DNA from: Haliclystus octoradiatus
Lineage: Eukaryota > Cnidaria > Staurozoa > Stauromedusae > Haliclystidae
NCBI GenBank assembly: GCA_916610825.1
Contig: OU744449.1
Location: 62,001 to 126,000 of the forward strand
Direction of reading: 5' to 3'
Length of the DNA: 64,000 nucleotides
In this document: positions 33,101-41,138 of the stretch, one piece after another
Position numbering within the stretch: the first letter of the stretch is position 1
Layout: every line of letters begins with the position of its first letter
Notes under the pieces: generated by a model
Databases searched by the model: none
Told to the model about the DNA's origin: nothing
Seen by the model: only the letters and a program-made list of their open reading frames with translations
Program-made: the position numbers and the translations under genes

Positions 33101-36100
33101 TGTTTTGAATAATCATTTCACTTACCTAAATTGCTCTTTATTTCTATAATGCCCTATTTATTATTTACTAAATCCAATAATCATATTACTGTATAGGCCT
33201 ACCGCTCTAATGAATTGGAAAGTATAAACATATCTTGACAAATTAAACTTTAATGAGATTTGGAACAGTAGACACCATTTTGGAATTTAGAAGTATGTCG
33301 GTACCTCTGTGGTGAATGGTGAGGAGGAAATTCAGGTTGTTGTTGTTGTGGCAACACTGTTGAAATTTCAATCAAGTGTAATTCCAGTAATATAAAACTT
33401 CCTGATAGAGTATATTTTGTGCAATAGCTAAGAATTAGCCTGGTTACCCACTTTTCAGAGAATTGCGCTTTTCAACAAGATCTCGGGGGAGGCCAAGAAA
33501 CATTTGACCGTGGGCGTGGTCGCTTTACTTGGGTATGTTTATAATTAGTTTATGATATGTAACTAAATGATTATGAGATTAGCAACTATATTTACTGGTT
33601 AACATTTGATCATTATTAATAGAAATGTACTCTCATTGTCTTGTATATATCATAAATGTATTGTCATTTCATAGCGTAGTCCCCAACCGATGGGGACAAT
33701 GATATGTTGTTAATTTTCATTAGTATTTGAAATGCTAAATATAAAATAATTGAAAAGAAAGTCCATATGTCTTTTTGGTAGTTTTAAATACGGTATGTGG
33801 GTTTTTGTGTATTGGATGGATGGATGGATGTTTATTTGCTACAGTTCCTCGTTGTAATTCTAGTAAAACTGACCTACATTTATTAGATTTAGTTGTTGTT
33901 TTGTTTTGTTGTTTCTACCTATTCACATTTTTGCCAGGATTTGGAAAGCGAAAACATAAATGATTACAATAGGTTTAACATGGCAACTTTACAAATATTT
34001 ATGAATCATCCCTATATATACGTAATTCTTATAGTCTTATAGCGAAAGAGGAACTAACGTAGGGCATTTTGAAATGAACTATTGACGTTTTACTAAAGTT
34101 TAACCTATATGTAAAAAATAAAATTGAGACGAAGATGAGGCAAAGCCTTTCCGTAACTCCAAGTTTCACGTGTTTATTTCACGATCATCAGACGGTAATC
34201 ATCAGATCATCAGATAGGCTACCTTCTGATGATCGTGAAATAGACATGTGAAACTTGGAGTTACGGAAAGGCTTTGCCTCATCTTTATATTATACTCTGT
34301 TTTAACAAACATTGAGCACTTTCACATATGTGTGTTACATTATTATTATGTAAAAAATAATAATGAATGAAGACGTCGGTTAAAGACTGCATATCGAGTA
34401 AATTAGTGTGAAACTTGGGCAATAAGCATCAACAAACGCGGTCAAAACACAGGTAACTCAGAAGTAACAAACGCTGGAACAAAAGATTGTTCAAATAGGA
34501 AAAATATGTGAGCATTCTTTCTTTTGTTATGCAAATTAACTGGTGCTTGAGCAGGAAAAATACAGATTTGGAGCAACAAGTTATCAAACTCTATATATAC
34601 CACATAGCTTATGAAATCCAAATATGTTATATAGGCTACCCATTTTCCTGATGCAGAAATAAATCTTTGCATGAATTATGTTCATGTCTATAACTACGTA
34701 AGTTGGATTACTTTTTACGGAGATACTTTACTCAGATTCTCCGCAAATATCAAATTTATTGTGAAAAACATGAAATATGGAAGGGTCAGCAAAACAGTAG
34801 GTGTGGCCTTGGTGTAGTGGCTAGGGCGTTGGATCACGGCCCGCAGGGTCTCGGGTTCAATCCCTGTCCGGAGCACTATAGGTTGGCGTCAGGAAGGGCA
34901 TCCGGCTATTAAACGCACACAAGCTTCAAAATACTAACAAATTAACCAACCACCCCGGTGAAAAAGGCTGCAAGTATAAATGATGCTAACAATTTAGAAC
35001 AACTGCGTAGTCAACTATGGCTTGATACTTAACAATGTGACTGAATTGTCTCTACTGGTTAAGTTATAATTATATTGAGTTTTATGCCGTAACTGTTTAA
35101 ACACAACGTTGTAGATATTTTATCAGAAGTTTTTTGGGTTGCGACAGTTACAAACATACTAGAACTACACCATCAAATCAAGATAACTTTTGTTACTTTT
35201 ATAGTAAATCCTATGCTTTAAAAAAAAGTAATAGGAGTACTATTACATCAATTTTCATAGGTTATTATCCTTTAGAAAAATTATTTAGAGAAATTTTTGC
35301 TACTGATGTCCGGTAAAATCTCGGTTACATCCGTCACAGTGACCGTTAGACTTCTGACCGTTAATTCAAGGCCTGGAAGTTCTGGTCGATTTCTTTCCAT
35401 ACTGGCCAGCGATTTCAGGTGACGTCTGATTTACAGAAAACGGAAAGAAATTTACAGAAAATTTTCAAACGAGGTCTATTGTATTCTGCTTTCTTGTAAA
35501 CGAGTGTACCGTGTGGGAATATATCGGTTTGAGCGATGGATTTAAGGTGTAGTGAATATAGCAAGTTTTAACAACAACTATTGTTTTAAATAAGTTACAA
35601 ATATTTAGAATCAAGAAAGCATACAGAAATTTAAAAAAAAAAATTTAATTGCTTTTAGAATGTAAATTTTTAACGGTATTATCCTTCTAAGTCAAATATT
35701 GTGAAGCGCTACTGAATACCTAGTACCTATACAAATTTTATTATTATTATTATTATTATTTGACTTAAGACATGTGGATATTATCAATGTTCTGCTTAAA
35801 TTACTCCTCAACTCTTTTACGTAGTTATTATCATTGTTTAATTGATCTGTTTGATTGATTGATTTACTGTATATTGTATTTGTGTCACTGTCATCTTCGT
35901 TAGTTATTTTCAAATAGGCATAACTTAAATGACTAACATTGCTTAGTAATTTATTGCATTATTGTCGATTTCAATGGTTCAATTATAATGAATAAAAAAC
36001 AAAGATCAAAGTTTAGTTCCGATTCTTGTCAAATTGGGCTAAGCAATGCAAGCTGATACAAATGGTAACTGCAATAATTCTTCGGCATATATCCTTGCAA

Positions 36101-36814
36101 ACACTGTTCAGATCGTAATTCGTATTAAATTGAAAACAGTTACAATTTGGTATTCTTCTCTATCGTTTCATGGAACATTATATATTTTGAGAACAGCTTT
36201 CTGGCAGCCACAACAATATACACCGTGTTTTCATCTTTCATTTTTGCTGCGAGACCTGCGAGTAGCTTTCTTTTCGTATTTAATGAAAATTCAGCGATGT
36301 CATAGGAATTTTCTTGTGTCACTTTTTCTTTGTACGTCATTGAAAACTCATATTGATTCCCGCATAACATGACGTCCTCATGTCGCTGGAGTTAAGAATG
36401 CATGCATGAAATTACATCATCATTCTACGTCTACCGTTATGTTATCCCACTACTTTCTCCGGGGGAACGGCGTCCCCTCACTTTATTCACTTGAACTGAA
36501 GTTTTATGACTCTTGTTCCGAGTGAAAAAAGCAAAGTTAGTTTCATTAAGTTTCACACAGGTACGAGATGCAACAAGAATTTTGAAAATCGGTTGGAAAA
36601 CAGAAATTGATACAAATCAAAGCAGCGATAAAAAGTCATAAAATGTCATTGAGTTACCCCTGATCTAGCTAGCCAAGACACTTTCAATGTTTATTAGATC
36701 AAAAACAAAAATGCTCACCAAATACAAGTAAGCTACCACAAAAATCAAACCAATCAACAACGTAACCATGAATACTGCATAGTCGGTTACAGCGTGTTCA
36801 ACTAGCTGCCTCAT
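21129..36814 (-). CDS. CYP20A1: Cytochrome P450 20A1 orthologue; complete, twelve coding exons
   Basis: Exons: 36814-36719, 32920-32865, 26551-26382, 25923-25778, 24826-24659, 24572-24491, 24212-24085, 23808-23754, 23662-23539, 23464-23353, 23243-23179, 21384-21129. All joins have AG/GT and keep frame, giving 485 residues (human 462). Exon 1 encodes an N-terminal membrane anchor (residues about 11-31). GSLHEFLIELHNDHGPIASF, LGVVLQD and the tail EEIWIAIRDK mark the CYP20 family, an orphan P450 with unclear substrate. I-helix GGFHTT (293-298), ExxR as ESMR (350-353) and FDPSRF (402-407) are seen. The heme loop PFGFAGKRKCPG has Cys432 with the G, R and G positions kept, though one residue longer than usual after the Phe. 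Vertebrate CYP20A1 has a degenerate loop here, so this copy looks more canonical. Introns are full of transposons; intron 2 is 6.3 kb. The membrane location would be ER. Confidence 0.94.
21605..22790 (-). mobile_element. CR1-like LINE copy in CYP20A1 intron 11
   Basis: The minus strand encodes the RT palm from about 22775 (DFSKAFDTV) through GVPQGSVLGPLVFIVYVNDI and LFADDAKI (frame 22705-22193). A frameshift near 22195 follows, then YVRPMLESSTPVWNPCL pieces, and the C-terminus at 21908-21630 ends with LIKPWNSLPEEV. It is 5'-truncated at about 22790. The 3' end near 21605 shares CACATGTAAGTGAGGATAC with the copy at 55.0 kb. Preceding it at 21547-21570 is a short (ATGT)n run. Confidence 0.85.
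24930..25650. repeat. Tandem repeat of an about 75 bp unit (TTCATGAAC...AAGCCATTTAA), split by a LINE
   Basis: Units carrying GTTCATGAAC, TTAGGTTATGTTAAAA and AAGxCATTTAA recur at 24930-25075 and again at 25500-25650 in CYP20A1 intron 4. The LINE RT fragment at 25080-25500 sits between them, so the array predates that insertion. Some units contain the palindrome GTTCATGAAC. Confidence 0.7.
25080..25500 (-). mobile_element. LINE reverse transcriptase fragment
   Basis: The minus strand from about 25500 encodes a palm region with VYDIAILTNSISDSQKLLDE in place of a Y/FADD-type block (the first Asp position looks mutated), then GLIINTTKTKFIALG, FRYLGSVLPSSSNDLTQRR and RLFRHTIEPVL. It is the same family as the fragment at 20.2-20.7 kb. 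It lies in CYP20A1 intron 4, inside a tandem array. Confidence 0.8.
26640..28792. other. CYP20A1 intron 2, left part
   Basis: No gene seen. It contains a small foldback at about 27036-27112 (arms GTTGGGAGACAC / GTGTCTCCCAAC), a tandem duplication of a 35 bp unit at 27345-27416 (ATTTTAGGCATTTTATAG repeated), and a second copy of the CCCGGGGGG repeat at 27990-28315. Confidence 0.6.
27990..28315. repeat. Second copy of the CCGGGGGGTAACTC repeat (inverted relative to 20225-20504)
   Basis: It starts CCCGGGGGGTAACTC and ends in a C-rich tract. Its interior matches the reverse complement of 20225-20504, including TATATTCCAGCTGAGAAAA versus the inverse of TTTTTCTCAGATGGAATAT. There is no ORF. Confidence 0.6.
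30405..32092. mobile_element. Miniature LTR retrotransposon (TRIM-like) nested in the MULE-type element
   Basis: Direct repeats 30405-30655 and 31639-32092 start TGTAAGAC and end ATCACACA, with TG...CA termini. Each is 251 bp once the 203 bp TTAA insertion in the 3' copy is removed. GCTCG flanks both sides (30400-30404, 32093-32097), a 5 bp target duplication. The 983 bp interior (30656-31638) has no gag, pol or other long ORF, and I see no clear primer-binding site, so it depends on another element. The target GCTCG lies within a TGCGAGCCAT subterminal repeat of the host element. Confidence 0.88.
31743..31941. mobile_element. TTAA-flanked mini-element (piggyBac-like MITE) inside the 3' LTR
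   Basis: A 199 bp insert with inverted ends AGGGGCAAAATTGACCGGC and, on the right, the reverse complement of AGGAGCAAAAATGACCGGC. TTAA occurs on both sides (31739-31742, 31942-31945). The 5' LTR at about 30505-30520 has the same site with a single TTAA, giving the empty site. TTAA duplication is the signature of piggyBac transposases. There is no transposase; the 78-codon minus frame across it is spurious. Confidence 0.93.
32231..34110. other. CYP20A1 introns 2-1 flanking exon 2
   Basis: Contains the 56 bp exon 2 (32920-32865) but otherwise no recognisable coding. The frames at 32132-32557 (+) and 33775-33963 (+) have no known domain. A short (GGAT)n run lies at about 33815-33832. Confidence 0.5.
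34151..34195 (-). ncRNA. Hammerhead ribozyme motif, left arm of palindrome
   Basis: On the minus strand: stem I arm CCGT, CTGATGA, hairpin CGTG/loop AAATAAA/CACG, GAAAC, five-base loop, GTT, stem I arm ACGG. All core bases of a hammerhead with minimal helix III are present. The helix II closing position is a U-U mismatch, as in the motif at 14987-15031. Confidence 0.75.
34222..34266 (+). ncRNA. Hammerhead ribozyme motif, right arm of palindrome (one stem mismatch)
   Basis: The plus-strand copy of the same motif: CTGATGA core, hairpin CGTG/AAATAGA/CATG (one G-U pair), GAAAC, GTT. Stem I reads CCTT against ACGG, one base changed from the left copy, so helix I has a mismatch and this copy is probably weaker. 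Confidence 0.65.
34801..34990 (+). mobile_element. tRNA-derived SINE
   Basis: A tRNA-like head with an A box TGGTGTAGTGG (34810-34820) and B box GGTTCAATCC (34854-34863), the internal RNA polymerase III promoter. It is followed by a body with GGTTGGCGTCAGGAAGGGCATCC-like sequence, a motif widespread in tRNA-SINE tails. It does not fold as an intact tRNA gene. The 3' end is uncertain. It lies in CYP20A1 intron 1, antisense to the gene. Confidence 0.75.
34991..36718. other. CYP20A1 intron 1, right part
   Basis: No coding sequence recognised. A (TTA)n run lies at about 35738-35761. The frames at 35692-35913 (-), 36046-36372 (+) and 36140-36370 (-) lack known domains. Confidence 0.5.
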
Positions 36815-37120
36815 GATTGATTTTTTCTCGGCAAGAAGTTGAACAGTCTTTTCTATCAGTCATGAATAAAATGAAAAATGATACAATGATGGCAGCCTCG
36901 CATTATTCACGTTTGAGATTGAAGCCTCTCTGTCAATCATCAGTTATCATCATCATAATTATTCAGAACTTGACAGTTCATCTTTTTTCACAGCCGGCTC
37001 ACAGCCGGGACTGATGTAGCTAAAACTAAAATTTAGCGTCCTCGTAACTCTGTTCTAGCTGTTCCTGCAATCTCTGGGGGCGATGGCAACGTCCCGGGTC
37101 AAAGTGCTATAAACAACTGT
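36815..37120. promoter_or_regulatory. Probable CYP20A1 promoter / 5' UTR region
   Basis: The 300 bp immediately upstream of the CYP20A1 start codon (minus strand). No TATA box or other clear element is visible; the call rests on position alone. The frame 36817-37014 (+) is not a recognised gene. Confidence 0.3.
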
Positions 37121-37223
37121 TGTAACGATGTTGGATTAAGATATGGGATAAATCGTTACTAGAAAATACACATAGACATAGACGAGACAGTAATGAATCG
37201 TTATTTATGTCTTGTTCTAATAG
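37121..37223 (+). repeat. Dispersed repeat, inverted copy of 14296-14396
   Basis: About 100 bp matching the reverse complement of the block in citrate synthase intron 2. Its boundaries suggest a shared mobile family, but no TIR or tail was identified. Confidence 0.6.
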
Positions 37224-37251
37224 GTTACTATATTAATGGTACATTGGGATA

Positions 37252-37449
37252 CAGTAGAACTCGGTTAATATCCCCTCTTTTAATGTCCCATCTTGCTTAA
37301 TATCCCCACATAAAACTGATTTCTATTTTCAATTCTTCATATAAACTTTCCCCGAAACTTTCATAATCCTACCTCGCTTAATATCCCACCTCGCTTAATG
37401 TCCCACTTTTCATCCGTACCAGAGGGGGGATATTAAACAAGTTCGACTG
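37252..37449. mobile_element. Pogo/mariner-like MITE with TA target duplication
   Basis: A 198 bp element with ends CAGTAGAACTCGGTTAATAT and the inverse of CAGTCGAACTTGTTTAATAT, flanked by TA on both sides (37250-37251, 37450-37451). CAGTxGAAC ends with TA duplication are typical of pogo/Tigger-type elements. The interior repeats CGCTTAATxTCCCAC. There is no ORF. Confidence 0.75.
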
Positions 37450-37479
37450 TAATAAATTTGTATTGTAATGTTATTACAT

Positions 37480-40400
37480 TAAAGAGTTATTATTTTAATT
37501 CTAGATCATTATTAAACAAACTTGGCCATCTAGAGGCTATCTTGACCACTAATACCTACCATCTCATTTTTGTATCGGAGACATAATGGCTATATTTCAT
37601 CCAAAGTTCCTGACTCGTTATTAACCGCTAATACTGGATACTCACTTGTTCGAAAAGATAGAGTTTTTAATTCTGTTGGCGGAGGTGTTGCCCTATTTGT
37701 CAAAATTGGATTACGCTTTAGTATTATAGATCTCCCTTCTACATTTGACAATATGGAAAGTTTAATTATTGACATTCATTTATCATCGGAAGCAAAATAG
37801 CGAATGGCCTGTGTTTACCATCCACCATCGGCATCATCCTGTGTAGCTGATACCAATGAATTATGTTCCTTTATTGAATTTTTTGCAGACTTTCAATTTC
37901 CTTGTTTTTTAATTGGTGACTTTAATTTCCCGTCTATAAATTGGGATATTCCTTATTCATTTGGTAACTCGCTTCATTGTTCTTTTCTCGACGCTGTAAC
38001 TAGGAATAATTTACAACAAGTTGTACCTGTGGCAACACGTCAAAATGTCATCTTAGACCTTGTTCTTACATCAGCTCCAGATAGAGTATCAGGTATTGAA
38101 GTTTGTGAGCCCTTCACCAGTGCATGCGACCACAATGCAATCGAATTTCATATATATGCTCCAGATGTTGGAAACAATATGATTCCAGATAATTTTAACT
38201 TTCGAAAAGCTGACTATTCAGCTATTTCAAATCATCTAAATACAATTGATTGGCTTTCCCTCAATCAAGACTGCCAAAATAACGTTGAACTTTTTTGGTG
38301 TAAAATTTGTGAAATTCTGGACGAACTCATCACCATTCATGTTCCTAAATACCTCAAAGGAAAACGGAAATGTAATCAATCCAAAGAAATTCGATCTCTA
38401 GCGCTAAAAAAAAGAATTGCTTATAGGAATAGCAAAGCCTCAGAATCACATAAAGCTATCTTCAAGAAATTGTCACGAGAATACAACATAGCAGTAAAAA
38501 AGTCCTTAATATCTAAAGAAAATGCAGTTGTAGATGACGCCTCTCTCTCCAGTTTTTATTCATTTGTCAATAACAAGATGCACTCTCTCCCGTCTGTATC
38601 ACCAATTCTAACTGATGATGGAACCATTTGCACCGATGATCAACAAAAGGCTGGTGTTATTAATGATTATTTTACAAGCGTTTTCACTGAAGATGATGGT
38701 ATTCAACCTGATTTTAACTGTCAAGTAGGTGAAGATACCATGCTAAGTTTTGTTCCTTTTTCGGTTAGTAACGTTCGAAATCATTTATCTAAGTTACCTA
38801 ATAAGACGTCTAGAACACCTGATGGATACCCAGCTCTCTTTATGAAGTCACTTGCTGAGGAACTTGCTTACCCTCTTTCGTTGCTGTTTGAATCATCACT
38901 GTCATCTGGATATTTACCAAAAGTATGGAAAAGCGCTATTGTAGTTCCTATTTTCAAGAAAGGGAAATCTTGTCTGTCAAAAAATTACCGCCCGATATCC
39001 TTGACCTGCGTTTCGCGTAAGATAATGGAATCAATAATAAAGACTGAAATTTTATCATATTTACTCCAAAATAACTTGATAACCGCTGCACAACATGGCT
39101 TCATGTCGAGGAGATCTACGTGTACTCAGCTAATTGAAACTTTAAGTAAATGGACAATGGCATCCGACGAAAGATTTAGAATAGACAGCGTGTATATAGA
39201 CTTTAGCAAAGCCTTCGACACAGTGTCACACCTGAAGTTATTGTCCAAGTTGCAAGCTTACGGTATCAAATTCGAACTTTTAAATTGGATATCAGCATTT
39301 TTGGGAGATCGAACCCAAAGCGTGACGGTTGGCAATCACATATCATCTCCAAAAACCGTTATCAGTGGTGTTCCCCAAGGATCTGTTCTTGGCCCACTTC
39401 TATTCATCTTATTTATTAATGACATTACTAGCTGCCTTGAAAATCCAACCAAGGTGCAACTATTTGCCGATGACAGTAAGTTTTACTGCTCTCGAAACGG
39501 AAATTGTGATAGTTTAAATAACACTCTTCAAAATCTTCACAGTTGGGCTGATACTTGGCAGTTGCGCATAGCTTATGAAAAATGTTGCACATTTTCTACT
39601 GGTAATCTAAAGATAGCTGCATCTGATTACAGTATTGCGAACATTGTGATTAAGAGTGTTTCCAATGTACGAGCCTTAGGTATTATTATAACACCCGACC
39701 TCAAACCATCGTCACACTGCTCCATGATAACCGCAAAAGCTTATTCACGTTCTTATCTCATTTTTAAATGTTTTCATTCTAACACAATTAGTATACTTAT
39801 TCGTGCTTATAAAGTTTATGTCCGTCCATTATTGGAATACGCATCTCCGACATGGAATCCATGGTTGTCAAAAGACATTAATTTAGTAGAAAACATCCAG
39901 CGTAGATACACCAGAAGAGTTTGTCGATTAAATCATATAAGATACGAGAGTTACGCTCATCGCCTACACATCCTTCAGCTAGAAACATTAGAATCTAGAC
40001 TTAAAGCCGATTTAATTATGTTATTCAAAATTACCCATGATTTAGTAGATCTGAGTATGGAAACTTTATCAATTAAGTATGACATTTCAAAATACACCTT
40101 ACATGGTCACAAATTTAAGTTAAAAACATTCAAAATACCACGCCTTGACTCCACCAAGTATCAGTTTTGTCATCGTGCAATTCCGTGGTGGAATTCATTA
40201 TCAGAGTATCTCGTTGATTCAACAACTTTAGAAATTTTCAAAAGAAAATTAGATAACACCCCAGCAGGCACAGCAACGTTGCGGCAACGTTTTAATTGAG
40301 TTAGCATACGGTAGCAAAGACGTTGCACAACTTGCAACCTCAAAACAACTATTGAACAACGTTGTTGCTACGTAGTGTGCCTGCTGGGACTGACCTGTCG

Positions 40401-40650
40401 CCTTTTTGCAGAGTCTACAAATAGTGATTGCAATACTTATAATAATTATATATAGAATTTAATAAAGTCAATATTAATTTAGTTTATATATTTAGATTTA
40501 TTCTCAAATTTGTAAACCTTCTTTTTGTAAATGTTTGTTGTTGTAGTAATAAGGCTGTATGTAAGTGGAGCATGAAGTTGTTTTCAGACTCCCTGTATTC
40601 GCCTGTCAAAGTTTCATTTTGACGAAATATATCAAATCAAATCAAATCAA
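37480..40650 (+). mobile_element. Nearly full-length CR1/Jockey-like LINE with endonuclease and RT
   Basis: The endonuclease part begins at about 37500 (LGHLEAILTTNTYHLIFVSET) with a frameshift near 37585, then reads 37570-37800 to a TAG stop. The main frame 37804-40299 (831 codons) continues with the AP-endonuclease motifs IGDFNFPSINW and CDHNAIEF. The RT follows: YRPISL, DFSKAFDTV, GVPQGSVLGPLLFILFINDI, LFADDSKF (about 39462-39485), and the C-terminal IPWWNSLSEYLV. The last residues are replaced by a MITE at 40260. The 3' UTR ends at about 40650 with (ATCAA)n-like repeats, the usual microsatellite tail of this group. No ORF1 (gag-like) was seen. It is inactive because of the stop, the frameshift and the insertion, but recent, since 831 codons are open. 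Confidence 0.92.
40260..40388. mobile_element. 129 bp MITE (CCCAGCAGGCAC ends) inserted in LINE C-terminus
   Basis: The inverted ends CCCAGCAGGCAC and GTGCCTGCTGGG are flanked by AC on both sides (40258-40259, 40389-40390). The interior carries AACGTTG words in both orientations. LINE coding resumes after it and runs to a TAG at about 40455, and the downstream sequence matches the LINE 3' UTR copy at 47.8 kb, so the insertion is clean. Confidence 0.8.
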
Positions 40651-40944
40651 AAATGTGGAAAATGTGTAAATGTTTAATGCTAAATAAGGGTAATGCTAAG
40701 TGTTATTATATTAATTAATTGATATAATAGTGTAGTGGTAGCAAGATGGGAGCGGCAAGCTGGAGAGATTTGCCTTACACTGTTATAATATATAACGTGA
40801 TATAATTATTCTTATCTATATTTATTTAAGAAATATATACCAGCAAATCATAAATTCTAGCACGAATTTTACTTTACTTTATGATGTTAATGTTTTACAA
40901 ATCGTAAGTCTACAAACTGGCATCGGAAGAACACCGGGAGATCA

Positions 40945-41097
40945 ATTTATATCATTGAAGAAATTCTGAAATCCAGATCGCAGGAAGGAAAAATCGAATA
41001 TTAAATGTTTGTTAAATGGTTAGGATATGGCAAAACACACAATTCATGGGAACCAGAAGATAATGTTCAACATCCATCTATAATTCATAATTTTCAG
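40945..41097 (+). pseudogene. Broken chromodomain (chromobox or chromovirus integrase-type)
   Basis: The plus strand reads IIEEILKSRSQEGKIEY, then a TAA ATG interruption, then FVKWLGYGKTHNSWEPEDNV and HPSIIHNFQ. The aromatic-cage pattern (Y/I at the start, W in VKW, W in NSWEPE) is that of a chromodomain. The end resembles Polycomb-type CBX proteins (WEPEENILDPRLLxAFQ), and CAG/GTAAAA right after it could be a splice donor. It could instead be the tail of a Ty3-type integrase. No other exon or integrase core is visible nearby, and the in-frame stop argues for a pseudogene. Confidence 0.6.
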
Positions 41098-41138
41098 GTA
41101 AAAGTCTATAAAATTTGTGAAATAGTAAATGACAGGAA

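Larger units (their letters stand above)
34113..34285. mobile_element. Palindrome of two Penelope-like terminal repeats
   Basis: Two arms of about 80 bp face each other: AAGATGAGGCAAAGCCTTTC on the left and its near-exact inverse on the right (about 34256-34284). Both contain a hammerhead ribozyme motif (separate entries). No ORF lies between them, so only terminal sequence remains, in intron 1 of CYP20A1. Confidence 0.75.

Noticed and set aside
34801..34876. Functional tRNA gene
   Set aside because: Good A and B boxes, but the acceptor arm does not pair and a SINE body follows; read as a SINE.
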